DNA from: Fidelibacterota bacterium UBA1611
GTDB taxonomy: Bacteria > Fidelibacterota > Marinisomatia > Marinisomatales > UBA1611
Assembly: GCA_002321855.1 (NCBI GenBank)
Contig: DCMX01000221.1
Location: 1,487 to 9,318, forward strand
DNA: 7,832 nt
Reading direction: 5' to 3'
Positions 7,830 to 7,832 of this stretch are shown one piece after another. The notes beneath the pieces were generated by a model. The model was not told the origin of the DNA. It made no database searches and worked only from the letters and a program-made list of their open reading frames with translations. How positions within the stretch are numbered: position 1 is the first letter of the stretch; every line of letters starts with the position of its first letter. The position numbers were made by a program, and so were the translations under genes.

Positions 7830-7832
7830 ATT

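Overview
The window holds five protein genes in two convergent blocks, covers almost every base, and shows no RNA gene, mobile element, CRISPR array or long repeat. The DNA is AT-rich. The three lpx-type genes (lpxB, a DUF374/LpxJ-like acyltransferase, lpxK) show a Gram-negative bacterium with lipid A. Two features recall uncultured marine FCB-group bacteria such as Neomarinimicrobiota (SAR406): a giant secreted propeller/cadherin-like protein, and the lack of a clear Shine-Dalgarno sequence before any of the four starts seen. That placement is an inference; no phylogenetic marker is present.

Left block (+ strand, 1-4961). A gene cut off by the left window edge encodes an unrecognised protein with a proline/serine/threonine/glutamate-rich tail. 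It is followed after 14 bases by a 1289-residue secreted protein. That protein has a signal peptide, six Asp-rich FG-GAP/VCBS-like repeats (probably a calcium-binding beta-propeller), a proline-rich linker, seven cadherin/He_PIG-like Ig domains (one with an insert of about 120 residues), and a hydrophobic C-terminal end. The two genes look like one transcription unit for an envelope or surface structure.

Right block (- strand, 7771 down to 4965). lpxB, the DUF374 acyltransferase gene and lpxK follow in that order, with a 4-base gap and then a 23-base overlap, so they form a tight operon. LpxB makes the lipid A disaccharide, the DUF374 enzyme probably adds a secondary acyl chain (or acylates another lipid), and LpxK phosphorylates the 4' position. 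No Kdo transferase gene lies between them. The two blocks meet tail to tail with 3 bases between stop codons and no visible terminator.

The lipid A genes are ordinary in sequence. The less familiar material is the left block, whose function cannot be assigned from sequence alone.
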